Below, piece by piece: positions 1-10,238 of a stretch of DNA of 64,000 bases (its first letter is position 1; each line of letters starts with the position of its first letter). The notes under the pieces were generated by a model that was given only the letters and a program-made list of their open reading frames with translations, made no database searches and was not told the DNA's origin. The DNA is taken from positions 1,054,001-1,118,000 of the forward strand of contig NW_025954963.1 of assembly GCF_022376445.1 (NCBI RefSeq), written 5' to 3'. The translations under genes were made by a program, and so were the position numbers. The stretch is from Fomitopsis serialis. Its lineage: Eukaryota > Basidiomycota > Agaricomycetes > Polyporales > Fomitopsidaceae.

Positions 1-655
1 ATCCCAAGCCAGGTCGACGCCTCGGGCAAGGTGCTCCCAACGGAGTAGGTGATCTTGCCTGCCTCGGCAGAGCGCTCGACGCCAAGCGAGCTAGCGATGT
101 TCTCCGGAAGAGGAGAAGCCCTGACACTGAGATAGTCAGCGGTCGGGATGAGACTGAGGTCGCCGCCGTAGAGGCGCTGCGCCAATTGAACTTGTCGACA
201 AGGATAGCTGCGACGTTGTCGAGCATCTCCTTGATCGACTCGTCCTTCTTCGTCGCATGCTTCGCCGCGACAGGGCCCTGGAGGATGCACACGCGCTGCG
301 GGTCCTGGTCGAAGACGGCCTCGATGTCCTCGGCTGCCCACAAAGAGTCCTACCCAAAACGTAAGTCGTAGTTCGTTTTCGGGTAATTTAAACGCACCTT
401 CTTGAACCACACCTCAAAGTTCGCATCGAGAACAGGGATGAACGGTACCGGCTTCTGGCCTGGGCGCTGCGAGATGGCGAGGAAGAACGTCTTGTCCTCC
501 GACGCCAGGAGCTGCTCGGTCGCAGCCGGGTAAGATGCGAAGAAGAGCTTGACGAAGTCGATCGGCTTGTCCAAAGAAGAGTAAGACTGCAGGATCGGCG
601 ACAAGTTTGAGAGGCTCAGGTAGCCTTTGGATTCCGGAATTGAGAGCCTCAGATC
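1..655 (-). pseudogene. Fatty acid synthase beta fragment (ER/DH region), copy A minus
   Basis: Read on the minus strand, the segment encodes peptides typical of the enoyl reductase to dehydratase part of fungal fatty acid synthase beta, such as FVKLFFASYPAATEQLLASE and RPGQKPVPFIPVLDANFEVW, followed by SLWAAEDIEAVFDQDPQRV. An intron of about 50 nt still separates the WFKK and DSLWAAED parts (near 350-405), so this is a duplicated genomic fragment and not a retrocopy. No complete gene frame exists and the AT, MPT and most catalytic parts are absent. It lies head-to-head with the plus-strand fragment starting near 960 and has an inverted twin at 29180-29836. The fatty acid synthase assignment is firm; functional loss is inferred from truncation. 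Confidence 0.85.
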
Positions 656-665
656 TCCGGTCGAA
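601..665. repeat. Short sequence shared by three sites
   Basis: A stretch of about 65 bp recurs as the reverse complement at 29172-29236 and again at 32392-32456 with one or two base differences. The second occurrence is expected because it lies in the inverted repeat. The third is not: there it forms the edge of the transposon fragment at 31690-32390. It therefore marks a recombination junction or a small mobile sequence. Confidence 0.8.
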
Positions 666-959
666 GCACGTGTGGCCACATGATCGCACCGGACCAAACA
701 TGTGCAAACGAATTGACCGGAACCGACCATGGCATGGGCGCAACGCCTTGCCTAAATCACTCCTAGATCCACTGTTTGACTGTTGTCCGCAGGCGAGCGG
801 AATGTGTGTCTCCTAGGGGGCATTCGGCGCTCGAAGCGGCAGCAGACAGCAGTGGGTTGGCCGCAACACATCCTCACCAACGTCATGTCGGACGACGGCG
901 CTATGCCTGCACAGTAAGCACCTCCGTATTGTTCTGTCGTCGCCTTCAGCTTACGATCC

Positions 960-3280
960 GGCATAGACACTTCGTCAAGCTCCTCTTCGCGACGTACCCG
1001 GCCGCGACCGCGCAGCTCCTGGCGTCGGAGGACAAGGCTTTCTTCCTCGCCATCTCACAACGCCCGGGCCAGAAGCCGGTCCCTTTCATTCCTGTTCTCG
1101 AGGTGTCGTTCGAGAGGGTACGTTCGTTTGTTTGTTTAATCCCTATATTGTCACTGAGGGCGAAGCCTTATGTAGACATAACATACTCTACTCTTTTCGT
1201 GTCTCGTCTGGCCCGTGGTCGCTGAGCATCGCCGTTCCCCGAAGCGTCGAGCAGGTATAAGAGGGTACGTTAAGGTCGCCCAACGAGGAACTGTGGCTCA
1301 TATGTTGGTAGGATTTCGTGGGCAGCCGAGGACATCGAGGCCGCCTTCGCCGAGAACCCCAGCGTGCGTGCACCCTCCGGGGCCCTGTGGCGGCGAAACA
1401 TGCTGCGAAGAAGGACGAGCCGGTCAAGGAGGTGCTCGACAACATCGCCGCGTTCCTCGCCGACAGGTTGGCGCAGCGCCTCTACGGCGGCGGCCTCAGT
1501 CGCATTCCGACCGCCGACCATCTCAGTGTTAGGGCCTCCCCTCTCCCGGAGAATGTCACCGGTTCACTTGGCGTCGAACGCTCTGTTGAGGCCGATAAGA
1601 ACGCCTGCTCCGTTGGGTGCACGTCGCCCGAGGCGTCGACTTGGCTTGAGATGCTCGCAGGCCCTCGTCAGCAGCATTGGCTGAGTGCACTCCTTACGTC
1701 AACGACCGTGCAGGGTGCATCGCACGTCGACAACCCGATGCGTCGCCTCTTCGTTCCTCGTCGGAGCCAGATGGTCGTCATGACCTTGGACGGCGAGACG
1801 CCTGTGACCGTCGCCCTCTATGGCGCGGCTTGTTCGCACGGCCAGCACAAGTCCGAACTCAAGGTTGCCGTGGTTAGATATGATTCGGCATCTCAGGCGA
1901 TCGACGTCACACTGTTCGAGGATCGCCGCGACGTCTCTGTCCCTCTTCAAGCTTAACCCCTAGTCCCTCTACAAGCCGAGCATGGGCTACGCCAACATCC
2001 ATGACGCTTCCGAGGGCGTACCAAGGACCTCTGCTGGAGGCTGTGGTTCGGCGACAACGAGGTGCTTTCCGAGATCAACCTTCGCGGCACGTGTATCGGT
2101 CTGGAGGTGAGGCGAACGACGTCGAGGCGTTCTGCGCCGTGGTAGGTAATGAGGGCGAGGCGTTCAAGACAGCACGGACGGGCCGGAACGAGGCCCCGAT
2201 GGATTCTGCGATCGTAACTGGCTGGCAGGTAAGCAGTGCCGGCTCTGCGTTGTTCGTGACGCCCTAACCATGTGCCAGGCCACCATGAAGGCAATCTTCC
2301 CAGCCACCATCGATGACGACTTGCTCAAGCCGGCCCACCTTACGTGCGGGTTCCGACGTTCTCGAGGGTGGGGGCCACACTCAAGGCCGGCGACGTCTGC
2401 AAGGCGAGGGCTCGTATCGTCCCTGTGGCCAACTCCGACTGCGGGAACACTTTCGAGGTCGTCGAGGAGCTTGAGTATATTGTCGAGGTTGCGGCGGAGG
2501 CGCGCTGCAGTCGAAGGAGTGATTTGAATGGGATGTTGAGCCCAAGCCTCTCCAAGCAGGCGCTGGCCTTGTGTTCTGCGTCCGGTCTGAGGTCACGTAA
2601 TGCAACGAGACGCGTCTCAAGATCGTCTCTGTTTCTGGCGGCATCTTCGTCCACAAGCGCCTCGTCAAGACGGGCCTGCTCTTCGCTCAGATCGCTCTCC
2701 GAGTCATCGTCACTGAGCGCGTGGCATTCGAGGACAAGCGATTGAGGGCGGCGCGCCCTTCGCTGGACACTCTCGGCGAGCACTCCGCTCTCGCGCCCAT
2801 CGTGGATGTTCTGGCCATCTCGTCTCGCGTCGACGCTGTCTTCTATCGTAACATCGCCACACAGCGTGCTGTCGGGCGTGACGCACGGAATCGCTCGAAC
2901 TGCGCGATGTGCGCAGTCAAACTCAGCTGTGTGTCGAAGACGTCCACAGGCGCGACCTTGCGTGAGGTTGTCGATGACAGTGCGCAGAAGACCGGCTGTC
3001 TTCCAGAAATCGTCAACTACAACGTCGAGGTATGTTGAAAACAACAGGTTGCGTTTGTCCCCTCACTTACAGCGCGTCTAGGGCCAACAATATGCGTGCG
3101 CTGGCGAGCTTGTGGCTCTGCAGACGATGATCAACATCCTGAGCTACCTCAAGATCGACATACAGAAGGTGAGGAGTCGCGTGGGCTTGTCGTCCACATA
3201 TTGACGACGATTGCAGATGACGGAGAAGTTCACCATTGATCAAGTGAACACCGTTCGGCGGTGCATCTATATGGACCGAT
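960..3280 (+). pseudogene. Fatty acid synthase beta fragment (ER-DH-MPT), copy A plus
   Basis: The plus strand carries degraded but continuous homology to the C-terminal half of fungal fatty acid synthase beta. It begins with the reductase-end peptide FVKLLFATYPAATAQLLASE. The dehydratase region follows (LFEDRRDVSVPLQA; AIVTGWQ; ATMKAIFPATIDDDLLKPAH), then the malonyl/palmityl transferase region (SALAPIVDVLAISSRVD; LPEIVNYNVE; ACAGELVALQTMINILSYL). Stops and frameshifts break it, and splice-like gaps remain near 2230-2277, 3028-3081 and 3170-3216. The transferase GHSLGE motif reads DTLGE near 2766, so the nucleophilic serine is replaced by threonine. It cannot make a working enzyme. The first 1.5 kb is inside the inverted repeat; the part after about 2500 is unique to this side. 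Confidence 0.88.
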
Positions 3281-4457
3281 CTCTGTCGGACTCGTCAGAT
3301 GTTGGTCACCAGTCGTGATAATCCACTGTACAAATATAATGTGATTTTGTGGGTATTATACACTGCCATTACATGCTGCTCGAGCGACCTCGAAAACCAT
3401 GGTACCGTTTGATGCGCTGCTTCGGCTGCGACGTGTTGACATTACACACACATCTCCTCAGGCTGGCCTTCGCCTGGAGGGTCCGAGTCCTCCTGAGCGG
3501 CCGGTATCGTATCATTTGGTGGTTGTCCCCCTGCGCGCACCCTCGTTTGGTCTTCTCGGCCACCTTGCTCCTCTCAACATATCCCTACAGACTCGTGTTT
3601 AGAATGAGAAGGAGCATTGTCAATAAATAAATAAGTTGTACTTATGTTTGATACTTTGGCAGGAAGGGCTTTGTAGATCGCCTCGAACTCGGTTTCGCGT
3701 CCGGATGGTCCTTGAAGTAATCGATTTTGAACAAGCCGCTGCTCACGAAGGCTTGTCAGATGAATGAAAATCAATGTTGATGTCCTTCCCGTGCGGTCGT
3801 ACTATCCGCCTGCACACGTACGAGGCAGTGTCGCTTCTTCGCAGCAGGCTGTGGCTACATAAGTGTGAGTGTGTGAGTGTGAGTTACATAACAAATGCAG
3901 ACTCTCTGAACGCACGGCGTAAGTACCTCAGGCTTGCGCCTCGTGCGTTTATCACGACATTGGGTTTCTGTCGTACTCTCGGGAGGCGGCGTGCGCCGTT
4001 TGGTAGGAGGCGGCGTCACAAAATCTGAGTGGGGATTCGGATCACCATAATCGTTCTGGCGACGTTTGCGTGGCTGGTACGAGCTAGTATGCACGGTGTT
4101 CAGCAGCTCGTAGCCAGTAGGACGTCCGGATGCGTCGTTGAATTGAGGTAATCCTTGTGTTCGCAGACCTATACAGCCTTGATCAGACTCTATGGTACGA
4201 CCGATGTATCGAGTATGGAAAAGGTCAATTACTCTATCTATCAGTCTGGTGCTGTCCCATAAACCACTACAAGGGCGCGCGCGAACACAAGCATAAAAGT
4301 TCGGTCGTACGAACAAGAATGTAGCTGCTGGTATAACTATTAGACGAGAGCGACGCGAAGCATTCTTTCAGCAGATGGACGGGTCATCTGCGCCGCATGG
4401 TCAGGAGTCTAGTAGCGAACCGGACAGGTCTGATGCTGTCGAACCTTTCCAGCTGAG
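3281..4457. other. Intergenic, no supported gene
   Basis: Between the synthase pseudogene and the transposon debris I see no convincing gene. A minus-strand frame at 3855-4316 has a Pro/Arg-rich stretch (TPPPTKRRTPPPE) that could be a stray exon, partly caused by a small repeat of GGAGGCGGCGT-like sequence near 3982-4015. Nothing else is supported. Confidence 0.5.
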
Positions 4458-4663
4458 ATGGATGTCCGCATGCACCATCATATGTCGCATTCAACCCGTC
4501 ATGCGCGAAATTTGTATGTCATTGCTCGTGATCTAGCTGGAGATCCTGCGGCCAAAGTATCACCGACTAATCAGTCACATACTAGGGATTCATTCCGAAG
4601 CTACGAGACCACCTTGCGCGTCTCCTGGAACTTCAATTTAATGGAGACGAGTACAGCTTGTAG
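4458..4663 (+). pseudogene. C-terminal fragment of a large basidiomycete DNA transposon protein
   Basis: The plus strand reads HHHMSHSTRHARNLYVIARD, then LAGDPAAK, a gap, and GFIPKLRDHLLARLLELQ followed by FNGDEYSL. This matches the C-terminal His-rich then IPKLxDHLLARLL region I remember from Plavaka/KDZ-type transposon proteins of Agaricomycetes. The gap between the two blocks (4557-4585) starts GT and ends AG but is only 29 nt, shorter than other introns here, so it may be a shrunken intron or a deletion. The fragment runs opposite to the neighbouring fragment at 4740-5560. The family name is from memory; KDZ versus Plavaka is unresolved. Confidence 0.6.
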
Positions 4664-4739
4664 GTCTGAATGTTATATGTAGGTCTTCCGCTTCCGCGCA
4701 CCGTTGGTTCGCGTCACGGTGGCTTGATGCGATGCTGAT

Positions 4740-5560
4740 GTGGACGCCTGCGGAGCCGTCTCTCCAGAAGCCCGAGCCTCGGAGCCGCTCGCCGAGCGTT
4801 CCTGCGCGCACGTTGCTCTGTCTCCTTTGGAAGCTCGTATGTATTGGGACAAACATCCCTCACGAATCGCCGCATCACACTGCAAATTGGACTGTGACCG
4901 CATCGAGGCGGGACAGCGAGTCTTCGGTGTGGACGCGCAGCTTCGCAAGCGCATGCCATTCGGCGAGACGGTACAGCAGTGTCATGACGATTTCGTTAGC
5001 AGGTGAGGGTAGTAATCCTTCGATCACAGGAATGATACACTGAAAACGATTGGGCATGCCAGTACCCCTTCGTAAGCCTGACAACCACTCACAACAGCAG
5101 TAGAGACGTTACCTGAAGAACATCTTCGTAATCCCGCGGCCCTTCATCTCGGATACGTTGTAGGAGAACATGTGGATTGCATCTCGACGGAATGGTCTGA
5201 TTTGCCTGAAGCTACATGACGAAGGTTAGTCAGCTAGTACGCCCAACAGTGGTGGTACAGAGGAACCCGCCGTGCATCAAATTCTGCGACGCATTGTAGT
5301 CCGAGACTATGCAGGATACGGATGAGATGGGTGAGCAGTGATTTCTGCAGGATACGGATGAGATGGGTGAGCAGTGATTTCCACACACCCAGGTTCAACC
5401 TCGTCATGAGGTCAACCGGAAGAATGGAGTACACGTTGAAGGAGTCTCCGAGTGTGCCATTGAACGCATTCTGCAGGCAAGTGTCAGCATCGACTACGAG
5501 AGGTCACTCTGGGAACGCAAAAACTCACCATGGTCTGCGCATTTTCTCAAGAGAGTAAGG
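4740..5560 (-). pseudogene. Central fragment of Plavaka/KDZ-like transposon protein, copy A
   Basis: Minus-strand peptides include NVYSILPVDLMTRLNLGVWK, SLLTHLIRIL, CIIPVIEGLLPSP and LAEWHALAKLRVHTEDSLSR. They match the LPVDLxHEFELGVWKxLxTHLIRIL and WHALAKLRxHT blocks of large basidiomycete DNA transposon proteins. Stops interrupt it and the flanking domains are missing. An inverted, similar copy lies at 31690-32390. This copy carries a 36 bp tandem duplication near 5317-5388 and an extra 18 bp near 5470 that the other copy lacks. Confidence 0.7.
5317..5388 (+). repeat. 36 bp tandem duplication in transposon copy A
   Basis: Two adjacent 36 bp units begin TGCAGGATACGGATGAGATG. The related copy at 31800-31860 has a single unit, so the duplication arose after the copies separated, or was lost from the other. 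It keeps reading frame in the transposon peptide. Confidence 0.85.
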
Positions 5561-6480
5561 GGCACGCTGCTGGAGAGAAGACGTGCGTGCGACGACAAAC
5601 CCACACCACACGTACTCGTCCTAGATGCAGGGAGGTCGAGAGGTCGAGGATGGACGAGGGCTCGGTGAAGGACGACGGAGGATGTCTATAGAACGAAGTT
5701 AGGCCGCTGAGACTTAATGAAACACTTACGAATATCGAACGCGACTCGACACGATCTACTCAACTTGCGACTCGACTTGCTTTGCACCCGCAACCGCAGT
5801 GTCGCGTCTAAGTGCCGAGATCAGGACAGCGAGGCGAGAGAGAACAGATGCGAGGGCATTCGATAGAGAGACGGGCAACGCGGCCCAGTACTAATACACA
5901 CGAGACGTCCTAGAACAATGGAAGCGCAAGAGGGATTTAAAAAGTTGAAGCATAGCGAGAGGGACGTCGGCGAGTTGGAGATGGTTCGAAAGAAGCGCGA
6001 TGCATGAGTGTTTGACGTATCAGGAAGGAATGATACGAAAGTACCGCACAGCAGCCATATGAACACCCTTCTGGGCGACGGACGTCCCTTGAGTCCCCTT
6101 GTCTCGGTACGAGGTTGGCAGCTCGCACGCGGTGCTATTTGCTAATCGCGACCTGGTCCGCCAGCAGGTGCGGCACTCGTCGTCGCGGCGCTCGTCTCGT
6201 CCTACTAGCGGGTCCGCGTCGCAGCCTTCCGGTTCGTCGCAGGCGCGCCGGTAGAGTCGAGCGTACTGTAAGGAATTGTAACGAAAAAGAAAGAGAAAAG
6301 CGTGGGACGAATTTCCCTTCCACAACGCTATGGAGATTTTCAACCCGTTGACCCATGCTATTAAGCCTTTGATGCTGCGGTCTTTGGCCATTTCATTCGA
6401 ATCCATCACGCGTGGTGACTTCGATCGAGGAAGATGAGGAACTAACATGGCTAGCAACCCGAACGTGCTCGTCGATGTAA
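5561..6480. other. Region with no firmly supported gene
   Basis: This interval may include 3' exons of the RING-like gene transcribed from 7169 on the minus strand: a frame at 6020-6481 stays open after a good AG acceptor at 6482. The predicted residues show no recognisable domain, and alternative introns are equally possible. Nothing else is supported. Confidence 0.4.
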
Positions 6481-6577
6481 TCTGTTGACCGTGAAGGCTC
6501 CCCAGCATTGGTGGCGGCCGACTTGCACATCTGTGATGTTGTTGAGCTCACTATCGCCTTTCATCGTGAGCACTGAC

Positions 6578-7169
6578 CTTTTCCTGAAGCTCTTCGATCA
6601 AACCAAGCTCCTTGTCGAATTGCGACCGCAGCGCGATCACATGTTCCTGCAGTTTGCACACTTCGCCCGTGATACGGCGGACGCTGGCACGGTGTGCCTT
6701 GATACGCCTCTTCTGCCTATTAATCTGGCAGCGGAGGGTCTGACTGCGATAATTTGCCCTCTGGCATTTCTTGCTCAGCTGCATTTTCTCGAACCGGTAG
6801 ATGGCAAAGTTCCTGGAAAGTGGGTCACAACTGGTGATCCGCGCCGAAATGAGGCCAGCATACCTCTGTAGGGCGTCATGGCGAAGGACGGCGCGGTGCT
6901 CGGCGCTCTGGTCATTCTCAAGCACGAGTTGGATTTCTTTGAGATCCGCCTCCTTCAGAGGATCGACCCAATCTCTGTATGGGCAGCGAGAACCGGCCTC
7001 CGCGAGCTTAGTGGCACAGCCCTTGCACAGAACGTGACCTTGTAATATCTGCGTCATGTTAGCCTATCGTCAAGGGCAGCTAGCACATACCGCAAGGTAT
7101 TGCCACAGAGGGGATGGCATCAATCTCGTCCGTGAGTTCTAGTACACAGATAGGGCACCTAACGTGCAT
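6578..7169 (-). CDS. Degenerate RING-finger coiled-coil protein (5' exons)
   Basis: Exon 1 is 7169-7091 and exon 2 is 7038-6578, joined by an intron with GTATGT donor and AAG acceptor that restores frame. The N-terminus reads MHVRCPIC, then VAIPCGHVLCKGC, then SRCPYRD. This is a C3HC4 RING in the usual order except that the last CPxC pair is CPYR, so one zinc ligand is missing. After residue 60 the protein is basic and helical, with Gln/Lys/Arg-rich coiled-coil character up to LGLIEELQEK. A GTCAGT donor follows exon 2, and the 3' end (probably 6481 and below) is unresolved. RING proteins normally recruit E2 enzymes; with the lost ligand that role is doubtful. It is the first gene of the orphan block. 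Confidence 0.6.
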
Positions 7170-8300
7170 TCTGATTGCGAGAGAGCCAATGTGCACTAGT
7201 AGTGAGAGAGGAAGGGAGAGAAAGGGCGCACATGTGCGTATTCTGAGCCATGTCGGCTGGGTCAGAATCCCAGAATCGCAATCAGCTGCAGGAGGGTCGT
7301 GTGAGTCAGTCTAACAAGTCATGCGACCTAGTGCATGGTGTTGACATAATTAGCAGCAACTACTTATGGCCAGTGTTACGGACCCTCCTGGATCCTCCGG
7401 ATCCGTAGCCTGTGATTAACAATGACTCGTCGCAACTGTGAGGCGCCAGAGGAGCCACGCGCCTGGTTCTCGCCTGATTCTCGCAACTTAGCATCCCCAG
7501 AACGCCTCGACCAGCTCATATCAAACCCATGCGACAGCCTTCGCAGTCTTTTGATGCCCCACGCGACATATTCTGCATAAAGGGGCTGTGGGAACGGTAT
7601 TCGAAGGTGCGACAGGGCGTACAAGTGGATCTTTTGTCCGAGCCTGAAGCTGAAGCGTTTACCAGCCGACGCATTGTCTAAAAGGCTGTTGCCCTTTGTT
7701 CGCCTGGTCTGGGTCGCCATTGAGCGCGCTTGCGTATCCTGGACCATTGTGCTTTGACATGCTCATAGGGCAAGAATCGGCCTGCCTAGGCCAGATGTCG
7801 AGGGCACATAAGCTACGGTCCGACGTCGACAGTGAGAATCGCGTTTCATCGACAGCCACTACTTAGCCATGTCGAACAGCCGCTTCGCGTGCAGGCTCTC
7901 TGGTCGCCCACTTGGTAGAAGGTTGGAGTTCGCACATTCCCTCGAAGGGACACTTTCGCGGTAAGCTTGAGCATCGATCTTGATCATGAGGCTCGGGCGA
8001 CGCAACTTACAATATCTCTCCCGCGTTACCGCGTATGGCTTTGAAGCGCGGTGCCTGGACACGCGCCATTGGCATTTGTCCGTTTGGGCAGTCCGTTCCC
8101 GGACACACCGCTGGCAGAGTGAGGGCCATTGTTCCACTGACGGCGACAACATGGCTCACACCAGAAATCGGGTCAATTGTCTTCCAGGCGGTCCGAAGGC
8201 GTTCCACGAACCGCGCCCACTGCTGCGGCCCCCCAGTCAGGCCTCGCACCCCCATCGCAGAAGGATACCATCTTGGGTATATTCACTGACCCGTCTGGGC
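7170..8300. other. Intergenic, no supported gene
   Basis: Several open frames of 60-140 codons overlap on both strands (for example minus 7376-7747), but none shows a recognisable domain or a consistent set of splice junctions. The region may hold decayed sequence. Confidence 0.45.
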
Positions 8301-9105
8301 ATGAAAGGGTGGAGATTCGCTGGTATGGACGAGTTATACATGGGTTACGCGATGGCTGAACCTGGTGAATGCCTCTTAGTAGTGGCTGCGGCGCTGTAAG
8401 CCATCCTTCCGGGGCAATCGGATCTACAACAGGCCAAGAAAGCAAGCAACTCTCGACGAACGCCGACCGTTTGGGGGCTCTGCGTGATAGGGTAGCTGCG
8501 TGGGCTGACAGCATCGCGACTTTTAACGGGGAATCTCAGGGAATTCCTGCTAAAGGGTCAGTATACGACCTCACACGCCATGTGTTGCTCAGTTTACTCA
8601 TGAATCGTACTCTTCTTCTTAGTTCTCAAGGCTACGGCTGGGACCCAGAATCGGCAGTCCTCCATGCGCTGTCAACTGTCCAGTTGCCCGATGGATGTGA
8701 ACGTGCCACGCCTTGCGCGGCGCAGTGCAATGCCCTTATATCTACCGGCAGGCAAGCTCATGCAATTGAGCAACGCCGATCAGCGAGGTGCAGGCAGAAT
8801 GGAGACCGTAGAAGCAAGTCGTCGCTGAGGAAGACCCGCGATGACCATGTAAGCCAAGCGGTACATCAGCGCTGCTGCAACTTGACACTCACAAACACAT
8901 TCTCTGTGTATTGTAGGTCGCTCCAATTGCCGCTCCGGGTCAAGCGAACGTTGAAGCCGAGCTCGCCACGATTCCTCGGAGCCTCACCGGGGCGAAAGCC
9001 GGCAAATCTATCACCATCACCGTCACGATCACGGTCACCACCAGAGCCAGAACTACCACCACAACTGAGACGAGGACCACAACGAGGGCTGCAATGACAG
9101 CGTGA
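8301..9105 (+). CDS. Orphan protein with Thr-rich C-terminus
   Basis: Four exons join in frame: 8301-8364, 8433-8556, 8623-8848 and 8917-9105, giving 200 codons plus stop. Each junction has GT-AG and the phase matches. Starts at 8325 or 8352 are also possible because several ATGs are in frame. The N-terminal part is helical (LGALRDRVAAWADSIATF). The C-terminus reads VEAELATIPRSL, then a tail made almost only of Thr, Val, Ile and Arg, which on the other strand shows up as a false hydrophobic frame. A similar composition ends the gene at 23514-25150, suggesting a related family. I know no function for it. Confidence 0.5.
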
Positions 9106-10238
9106 GTGGCAACGAGGGGATGGAATGCAACAGTAATGCAAGGGATGCAGTGGCGGCGGCCGCGGCACATGCGTGCCCGTATACCTCAGTCTTCGTACAC
9201 CACAGCACACCTTTGGCTTGTCAGAAGTGCCTTTCCGTGTGTGATGACTCAAGTACTCATGGTTTGCACAAGTCTCCGTAGCAGACCTAAGAAGCCGGCA
9301 AGCGCCTTTTAAGGAATGCACCTGTGCCATAAACTGCGGTCTGGCTCGCCTCGAGGCCGCTCGCCGTGGGCCTGGGAGAATCTCGCGGCGCTCAAGGGGA
9401 CGTGATATTGTATGGCCGGAAACCCGAACATAAAGTCAAGATTTATGTTTCAATATGGGCTTGTCTTATTATCAATGGCCCAAATGAAGCTTATGCGCCG
9501 GTCTGAAATCGGTCAACTGAATTGATTTTCCGCTTTAGGGCTATCAAAGATCCTGAATCGTACATGTTGCATTTAGTTTCGCATATGCGGCGACCTCAAA
9601 CTACAGAAACACTGGAACATCCACTGATGCCCACTCACAGGACGGGACGGAGCATTCGCTGTCGAAATTCAAAGGACCTTTCGCTCAAAAAAGACGGCCT
9701 CACTGAACACACCTGAACATCGCTGATGTTGTACCGCGGGTAGCAGGCGAGTATGGTTTACTTCGGTCTCTTGAGATCCCAGATGCATACTATCAGACGA
9801 TACTGTACAGTCATGCGGCTGCGTAACATATGCGGGTGTGGAGATCTGTCAGGCCTCCAGGGTATAAGGTGTCGTTTGAATTGAAGAGGCTAAGATGCAG
9901 GGATGAACAATGCACACGCGACGCGCCCGTTCGCGCTGTATGCGTCTCGCGCGTCGCGCGACGCGCGACGCATTTCCTCATGTGATCGAGTGAGAGTTAA
10001 CCACAAGCCGGGCCGCTACGCGCTCCGCTGACTCAGCGTTGCCCGTTGTGATCGTTGTCGCCGAAACCTGGTCTGCAGCTAATGTACGTCGTTGACTTTC
10101 AAAGCTCGACGCTCAAGCGCTCAACCCTGCATCCCATCGTATCACAACAGTGACTGTGGTAGCTTAGGCCTGTGCTACTCATCTGGGCTCGGGTTGTGGT
10201 CGTTGAATCGCTCTGTCTGTCGTCTCAAGTCCTAAAAT
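9106..10238. other. Intergenic, one strong palindrome
   Basis: I see no gene. The interval contains a GC-only hairpin at 9941-9972, listed separately, and the likely promoter of the gene starting at 10239. Confidence 0.5.
9941..9972. repeat. GC-rich imperfect palindrome
   Basis: The arms TGCGTC/GACGCA and GCGCGTCG/CGACGCGC can pair into a 14 bp stem with a two-base TC bulge and a minimal CG centre. It lies in a non-coding stretch with other CGCG runs (9916-9935). It could be a recombination hot spot or a protein site; no role is shown. Confidence 0.75.

Larger units (their letters stand above)
1..2497 (+). repeat. Long inverted repeat, copy A
   Basis: This segment is the reverse complement of 27339-29836. 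Matching reading frames keep a constant coordinate sum of 29836 from position 1 to about 2350, so the copies differ by substitutions but essentially no indels. Differences I can see are scattered single bases, for example near 2180-2212. Similarity becomes patchier after about 2340 and stops near 2497. Copy B continues beyond the point matching position 1, so the true left boundary lies outside the window. The repeat contains two divergent fatty acid synthase fragments. Confidence 0.93.

Noticed and set aside
8940..9170. Minus-strand frame with a long run of Val/Leu/Ile that looks like membrane helices
   Set aside because: It is the antisense shadow of the Thr-rich tail of the plus-strand gene at 8301-9105, whose splice phases fit.
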